Below, piece by piece: positions 7,944 to 11,724 of a stretch of 11,724 bases of DNA. Below the pieces are notes generated by a model. The model saw nothing but the letters and a program-made list of their open reading frames with translations. It was not told where the DNA came from and did not search any database. Both the position numbers and the translations under genes were made by a program. How positions within the stretch are numbered: the first letter of the stretch is position 1; each line of letters begins with the position of its first letter. Source of the stretch: Alkaliphilus sp. (lineage in GTDB: Bacteria; Bacillota; Clostridia; Peptostreptococcales; Natronincolaceae); assembly GCA_023230535.1 (NCBI GenBank), contig JALNXC010000011.1, positions 1-11,724 on the forward strand. Direction: 5' to 3'.

Positions 7944-9498
7944 ATCCAATCTCCCCCAAACGTTCTTTAATCTCCTCCTCCAGCTTATGTGCTTTAGCAA
8001 ACATCTCAGCCAGTTCTGTAGTCAACCTTGTCATCTTTTCATCAAAAGGCTCTCTATCCTCTTCAAAATTTTCAATCCCCACATATCTGCCTGGCGTCAG
8101 AATGTATTCGTGCTCCCTCACTTCTTCGATAGAGGCCGATTTACAGAAACCTAGAATGTCCTTATATTCTTTAATTTCTTTCTTTTCATAATTATGTAAT
8201 TGATAGGGTTCTGCTTTTTCTGCCACCATCAATTTTTCATTTTCAACGTTTGAATCTCTCCAGTTATGATAGGTATCATAAATTTTTGCTATCTCCTCAT
8301 CAGAAAGTTCTCTATGCTTGCGGGTCATCATAGTTCCCATCCTACGGGCATCAATGAAGAGGATTCTGTCTTTTCTGTTTTCCCTCTTCTTGGACAAAAA
8401 CCATAAACAGACAGGAATGGTAACATTATAAAATAAATTAGGCGGCATTGTAACAATACAATCTACTAGTCCACCATTAGGCGCTTCTATAATATTTTTC
8501 CTGATTTCAGCTTCTGCCTTTGTGGACGTGCTCATTGAGCCATTCGCTAAAACAAAGCCTGCAACACCCCTTGGAGACAGCTTGCTGATAATATGCTGAA
8601 TCCAAGCATAGTTAGCGTTGTTCTTCGGTGGAATTCCATATTTCCAACGAGCATCATCTTGAATTAATGTATAGTCACTAATGTTAAAGGGTGGATTGGC
8701 TAAGATATAGTCGGCTCTAAGTTTTTTATGAAGGTCATTACCAAAGGTATCTGCATCTCTATCTCCAAGATTTCCGTCGATTCCCCTAATCGCCAGATTC
8801 ATCTTACAAAGCTTCCAGGTGGCAGCAGTGTACTCCTGCCCGTATATGTAAATATCGTCTCTTCGCCCCTGGTGTTCTTCGACAAACCGTGCAGACTGGA
8901 CAAACATACCACCAGAACCACAGCAAGGGTCATAAACCCTTCCTTTATAGGGCTCAATCATCCCAACAAGAAGTTTAACAATTGATGGTGGGGTGTAAAA
9001 TTCTCCTTCACTGGACCCGAATTTACCCAAAAAATATTCATAAACTCTACCCAGGATATCCTGTGTTCTGGCTTCCTTACTGCCTAGATTAAAAGAAAAC
9101 AAATCAATGAGTTCCCCGAGCTTTGCTTTATCCAGTTCCGGTCTGGCATAATTCTTAGGAAGCACTCCTTTAAGACTCTTATTCTCCCGTTCAATAGCAA
9201 TCATAGCCTCATCGATAATTTGTCCGATAGTGCTCTGTTTAGCACTCTTCTTAATAAAATTCCACCTGGCACTGGGAGGCACGAAAAAAATATTATCTTC
9301 CGCATAGGCATCTCTGTCTTCCTCAAACCCGTCTCCTTCTGTCACCAGTTCATTATACTTTTCTTCAAAGCTGTCCGAAATATATTTTAAAAATATAAGC
9401 CCAAGAACGACATCCTTATAATCCGATGGTTGGATGTTACCTCTCAATTTATCCGCCATTTCCCACAACCTGTTTTCAAACTCCAGATTTACAGACAT
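7933..9498 (-). CDS. hsdM: Type I DNA adenine N6-methyltransferase subunit M
   Basis: HsdM transfers a methyl group from SAM to the N6 of adenine at the site chosen by HsdS, protecting host DNA; two copies join one HsdS. The 521-residue protein has an N-terminal helical domain (FENRLWEMADKLRG...KDVVLGLIFLKYISD, 7-42), GEFYTPP 165-171, SAM-binding motif I DPCCGSGGM 190-198, YGQE 219-222 and catalytic motif IV NPPF 268-271, then the usual C-terminal part (LFIDARRMG, NWR). Everything needed for activity is visible. The start is the ATG at 9498, with an AGGAGGGAC ribosome binding site whose first bases form the TAG stop of the preceding gene, leaving a 12-nt gap. The 3' end overlaps the RhuM gene by 11 nt. 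Context and motifs leave little doubt. Confidence 0.97.
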   Translation of the reverse strand: MSVNLEFENRLWEMADKLRGNIQPSDYKDVVLGLIFLKYISDSFEEKYNELVTEGDGFEEDRDAYAEDNIFFVPPSARWNFIKKSAKQSTIGQIIDEAMIAIERENKSLKGVLPKNYARPELDKAKLGELIDLFSFNLGSKEARTQDILGRVYEYFLGKFGSSEGEFYTPPSIVKLLVGMIEPYKGRVYDPCCGSGGMFVQSARFVEEHQGRRDDIYIYGQEYTAATWKLCKMNLAIRGIDGNLGDRDADTFGNDLHKKLRADYILANPPFNISDYTLIQDDARWKYGIPPKNNANYAWIQHIISKLSPRGVAGFVLANGSMSTSTKAEAEIRKNIIEAPNGGLVDCIVTMPPNLFYNVTIPVCLWFLSKKRENRKDRILFIDARRMGTMMTRKHRELSDEEIAKIYDTYHNWRDSNVENEKLMVAEKAEPYQLHNYEKKEIKEYKDILGFCKSASIEEVREHEYILTPGRYVGIENFEEDREPFDEKMTRLTTELAEMFAKAHKLEEEIKERLGEIGYEF

Positions 9499-9510
9499 AG
9501 TTAGTCCCTC

Positions 9511-11094
9511 CTACATTAATTCGTTATAAATGCCGTCCTTTATATTCGACCAGCGACTCTGTGCATGCTTAATAGTTTCCCTATACACTTCTAATTCTTT
9601 CCGATACTGATGAATGATTTCTTCTTGTTTTGCAATAGACAAAAGGGGTATCTCCATTTCCATGATATCGGAATAATTGATGTTCATGATAGTTGTGCCA
9701 CGTTGGAAGCTTTTGATGATCGCCAGCCCGGTAGGACTTTCGAGAAAAATCTTTATAAATTCGCCCATTACCTTTCCTTTGGGTCTGATAACAATCAGGT
9801 TGGCTGAAGCAATAATAATTTTATCCTGCTTTGTAAATACAGCCGATTTTATTGCCGTCCCCCTGCAAGAAAGTACTACATCATCTGTTATAAGTTCATA
9901 GCGTTTAATTTTTCTTTCTTCCTCATCAATGGTATCCATATCCCGATAATTAATTTCCCCATCTTCAATATTGGAGATATTTAAAATTGAAATATTTCCA
10001 AGCGAAGTGTCTTTTTTTAATATGGATTTCCCCCTGAACACCTCTGCTAGGTCCTTCAACTTAACCTTCTGGATATTAGAGCTTTTGAATCTTTGAATAT
10101 TTTCATCATCATCGGATAATAAAAACTCTATACGCCAGTCTTCATGGGATAAAAATTCCTTTGTTGAAATGGTCTTTCTATCTTTAATCTCAATGTTTTT
10201 CTTGTCCAACTCAAACATTCCTATTTCAACTTTATCTTTTCGTTCTGTTGATATAGAGAACAGATACGTTTTAACTGCAATCGTCGGCTTAAAGGTTCCT
10301 TCCGGCAAGATGCAAATGCCCTCCACATAATAATTATTGGTAATATAAGCACGTAACTTTTCATAACCCATACCGGCAAAGGTTATCTTTGCCGGAACAA
10401 TAATATCCAGAGTCCCACTTTTATCTAAATGCCTTAGCATATTTTCCATTCCAATGCCGTCACTATCTCTGGTTAGGAATTTTTCAGTTAAATAATCGGA
10501 TTTATGTCCAAAATCCGGAAGTGAGTAGATATAATCAAATTTGTTGTTCTGTAGACGGCTTGTATAGATTGACTCAAATTTGATGTTAACGTTTCTTTTA
10601 TCCCCAAAGGATAACTGCAACAGAACATACATCGGTTTAAATTGGGTCGTCAATGTAAATTCCGCTTCTCTAAACCGGCAAATCAATTCTCCTAACCCGG
10701 ACAAATGCTTTTCAGCTTCGGTAATCAGGATTTTCTTAGGTTTTAGAGTCTTTATTCTGTTTTTAATATAATGTGTTAAGTATACAGGGGAAAGCACCGT
10801 ACCCGTTCTATCATTTTTATAAATTTCTAATGTAAAATATATGGGATCGATTTCCTTTAATGTTTCAAAGATATCAAAGAAATCATCCCTATCAGCGGGA
10901 AAAAAACCTAATTCATTTTCCGTTGTTTTTTTCATTAATTGAAAAAGCCTCTCCCTGTCAGTCTGAATATCAGGATTCTCTTGACACTTTTTCAATGTTA
11001 GTTTTACACGAAGCATCTCTCTTAAAAGTTGCTCTCTAGAAGTTAATTGTCTTTGATATAAGACATTTAGTGCCATATCGATGTTCATGTGCAA
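9511..11094 (-). CDS. Degenerate N6-adenine methyltransferase fused to a single HsdS-like recognition domain
   Basis: First gene of the operon, 527 residues. The N-terminal two-thirds has the skeleton of an HsdM-type methylase. TGTVLSPVYLTHYI (97-110) stands where GxFYTP normally is. KKILITEAEKHLSGLG (120-135) stands where SAM-binding DPxxGSG is expected. FDYIYSLPDFG (186-196) replaces FDYIxxNPPFG, and the downstream strands are well kept (SGTLDIIVPAKITF, LRAYI, VEGICILPEGTFKPTIAVKTYLFSIS, 226-283). The Asp and Gly residues of motif I and the catalytic Asn-Pro-Pro-Phe are missing, so methylation activity is unlikely. Residues about 341-485 form one HsdS-type TRD (VKLKDLAEVFRGKSI...LNISNIEDGEI...SANLIVIRPKG...MNINYSDIMEMEIPLLS), followed by a coil 486-515 as in half an HsdS. 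TTG at 11094 is the best-spaced start (GAAGGGAG, 7 nt); ATG at 11088 is the alternative at 13 nt. The frame is intact and the gene leads the operon, which argues for function rather than decay. A DNA-recognition, assembly or regulatory role is an inference. Confidence 0.85.
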   Translation of the reverse strand: MHMNIDMALNVLYQRQLTSREQLLREMLRVKLTLKKCQENPDIQTDRERLFQLMKKTTENELGFFPADRDDFFDIFETLKEIDPIYFTLEIYKNDRTGTVLSPVYLTHYIKNRIKTLKPKKILITEAEKHLSGLGELICRFREAEFTLTTQFKPMYVLLQLSFGDKRNVNIKFESIYTSRLQNNKFDYIYSLPDFGHKSDYLTEKFLTRDSDGIGMENMLRHLDKSGTLDIIVPAKITFAGMGYEKLRAYITNNYYVEGICILPEGTFKPTIAVKTYLFSISTERKDKVEIGMFELDKKNIEIKDRKTISTKEFLSHEDWRIEFLLSDDDENIQRFKSSNIQKVKLKDLAEVFRGKSILKKDTSLGNISILNISNIEDGEINYRDMDTIDEEERKIKRYELITDDVVLSCRGTAIKSAVFTKQDKIIIASANLIVIRPKGKVMGEFIKIFLESPTGLAIIKSFQRGTTIMNINYSDIMEMEIPLLSIAKQEEIIHQYRKELEVYRETIKHAQSRWSNIKDGIYNELM

Positions 11095-11100
11095 ATTAGA

Positions 11101-11109
11101 TCTCCCTTC
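11101..11109 (-). promoter_or_regulatory. Ribosome binding site deciding the first start codon
   Basis: GAAGGGAGA on the minus strand is 7 nt from the TTG at 11094 and 13 nt from the ATG at 11088. Spacing favours TTG, although ATG cannot be excluded. The leader between the predicted transcription start (near 11123) and the gene is only about 30 nt. Confidence 0.6.
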
Positions 11110-11129
11110 ATAATTATCTATATAGCAAA

Positions 11130-11158
11130 ATTATACTTTTTATATTTTAGTATGTCAA
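11130..11158 (-). promoter_or_regulatory. Perfect sigma-A/sigma-70 promoter of the restriction operon
   Basis: On the minus strand, -35 TTGACA (11158-11153) and -10 TATAAT (11135-11130) are exact consensus and separated by 17 bases, the optimal distance. Transcription should begin near 11123 and read through the whole minus-strand unit. An unregulated promoter this strong would be unusual for a restriction operon, which fits the presence of an overlapping operator-like palindrome. Confidence 0.88.
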
Positions 11159-11166
11159 TACTAAAA
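11145..11166. promoter_or_regulatory. Operator-like inverted repeat over the -35 box
   Basis: TTTTAGTAT (11145-11153), spacer GTCA, ATACTAAAA (11158-11166): two perfect 9-bp arms whose centre is the -35 hexamer. A dimeric repressor bound here would block RNA polymerase. The binding protein is not identified; the HTH-bearing RhuM protein of the same operon is a candidate. Part of the symmetry could be chance in A/T-rich DNA. Confidence 0.55.
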
Positions 11167-11427
11167 CTATATTGTTTTTATGTCCTTTTTATGAAGTTCG
11201 TTATAAAAATATACCCTCGATATCTTCCTGTGAACGCATATCGTGGGTATGAGCTAAATAGATATAATCAGTTTTATATTTTGCAAACCTTAAAATCTAG
11301 TATTTATAAGATTCGTCTAAAATTTTTCAATCAACCAAAACAGAACCATACTCTGTTCTTTGAATCATAAAACCACTTTTTTGTATAATGTCATTACATA
11401 ATACCAATTACCCTTTAATATCCGGTG
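11167..11427. other. Non-coding intergenic region
   Basis: Together with the promoter this makes about 330 bases without a gene. It is very A/T-rich. Apart from the dyad at 11201-11250, it contains a small 11-bp palindrome TAATGTCATTA (11386-11396) and a 6-bp hairpin AACAGA/TCTGTT near 11339-11357. The small open frames in it show no coding character. Confidence 0.5.
11201..11250 (-). terminator. Candidate terminator or dyad upstream of the operon promoter
   Basis: ATACCCACGATAT (11250-11238, minus strand) pairs with ATATCGAGGGTAT (11223-11211), 12 of 13 bases with a central T-T mismatch, around a 14-nt loop, and is followed by ATTTTTATAA. Orientation and T-tract fit a terminator for the gene ending at 11428, insulating the restriction promoter. 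The loop is long and the stem only moderately stable, so a protein-binding dyad is an alternative. Confidence 0.4.
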
Positions 11428-11724
11428 TCAAATATTGTTTTTCAATTTCCATAAGTAGTAATAATCATTTGTTCTTAATTCAGCTTCCTTATTGCCTTGG
11501 TTATCTTTTAGCTTATTACCCAGTGCAGTTACCCCCGCTGTGCCCCCTAAAGCTGCACCCACGCCTGCAAATGACATGGGAATCATCCCCGATAATAAAC
11601 CAGCAGTAACAACACTACCAACAATAAGAATATCTCCAAATGTCTTTTTAAATGTACCCTCTTTTAAGTTCTTAAGCTTTAAATCCAGGTTTGCAAATTC
11701 TGGATATAATATGTCATTGTATAT
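11428..11724 (-). CDS. Unrecognised protein, C-terminal 98 residues (5' end outside window)
   Basis: The frame is open from the right edge to TGA at 11430-11428. It reads IYNDILYPEFANLDLKLKNL, then a basic stretch (KEGTFKKT), then a long hydrophobic Gly/Ala-rich segment (DILIVGSVVTAGLLSG, then MIPMSFAGVGAALGGTAGV), and ends NDYYYLWKLKNNI. The glycine-rich hydrophobic part could be one or two membrane-associated helices or a glycine-zipper. I do not recognise the family, and most of the protein is missing. It lies on the same strand as the restriction operon but about 270 nt ahead of its promoter, so it is likely a separate unit, possibly another member of a defence cluster (inference from location only). 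Confidence 0.7.
   Translation of the reverse strand: MYNDILYPEFANLDLKLKNLKEGTFKKTFGDILIVGSVVTAGLLSGMIPMSFAGVGAALGGTAGVTALGNKLKDNQGNKEAELRTNDYYYLWKLKNNI

Noticed and set aside
7944..8000. 19-residue N-terminal extension of the RhuM protein
   Set aside because: It overlaps hsdM out of frame; the ATG at 7943 has GGGGGAG at proper spacing and begins the conserved family region.
2595..10771. Antisense open frames within the hsd and fusion genes
   Set aside because: Shadows of well-supported genes with no independent start signals or domains.
11360..11389. Plus-strand promoter-like TTGAAT-18-TATAAT
   Set aside because: No plus-strand gene follows; it would only read antisense to the gene ending at 11428, and such matches are frequent in A/T-rich DNA.
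11394..11433. Minus-strand TTGACA at the stop of the right-edge gene
   Set aside because: The nearest -10-like TATTAT is 22 bases away, too far for a sigma-A promoter.
11089..11609. Plus-strand open frames upstream of the operon
   Set aside because: Low-complexity A/T-rich translations; one overlaps the promoter, the other is antisense to the right-edge gene.

Overview
The window looks like part of a Firmicutes chromosome, probably a clostridial or related low-GC spore-former lineage. The DNA is moderately AT-rich, strong AGGAGG-type ribosome binding sites precede most genes, one promoter matches the sigma-A consensus exactly, and the proteins have a Firmicutes flavour. The taxonomic call is an inference; no rRNA or other marker is present.

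Layout. At the left edge (1-854, plus strand) is the ATPase half of a type I ABC exporter whose membrane half lies outside the window. Bases 855-1524 hold no gene. They contain a short region with a repeated motif and a 16-bp perfect palindrome, a long hairpin, a decayed group II intron on the minus strand that has lost its 5' end and reverse-transcriptase gene but keeps domains V and VI, and a clear intrinsic terminator. From 11158 down to 1413 everything lies on the minus strand and reads as one transcription unit: promoter with an operator-like palindrome (11130-11166), a degenerate methyltransferase fused to one target-recognition domain (11094-9511), hsdM (9498-7933), a RhuM-family gene (7943-6927), hsdS (6930-5749), hsdR (5749-2555), an unrecognised 279-residue protein (2364-1525) and the terminator (1437-1413). 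At the right edge (11724-11428, minus) is the C-terminal part of another unrecognised gene with a Gly/Ala-rich hydrophobic stretch.

How the genes work together. HsdM, HsdS and HsdR carry all the family hallmarks and form a complete, apparently intact type I restriction-modification system. The cistrons are tightly coupled: 12-nt gap, 11-nt overlap, ATGA overlap, TAATG overlap. Three non-core genes are built into the unit. The first is a protein that looks like HsdM joined to half an HsdS but lacks recognisable SAM-binding and catalytic motifs. The second is RhuM, which has a helix-turn-helix-like N-terminus. The third is the unknown tail gene, separated by 145-190 nt without a visible terminator. 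The 22-bp palindrome centred on the -35 box suggests the unit is repressed by a dimeric DNA-binding protein; RhuM is the only visible candidate inside the operon. The most unusual element is the inactive-looking methyltransferase-TRD fusion, which gives the locus a third target-recognition domain besides the two in HsdS.
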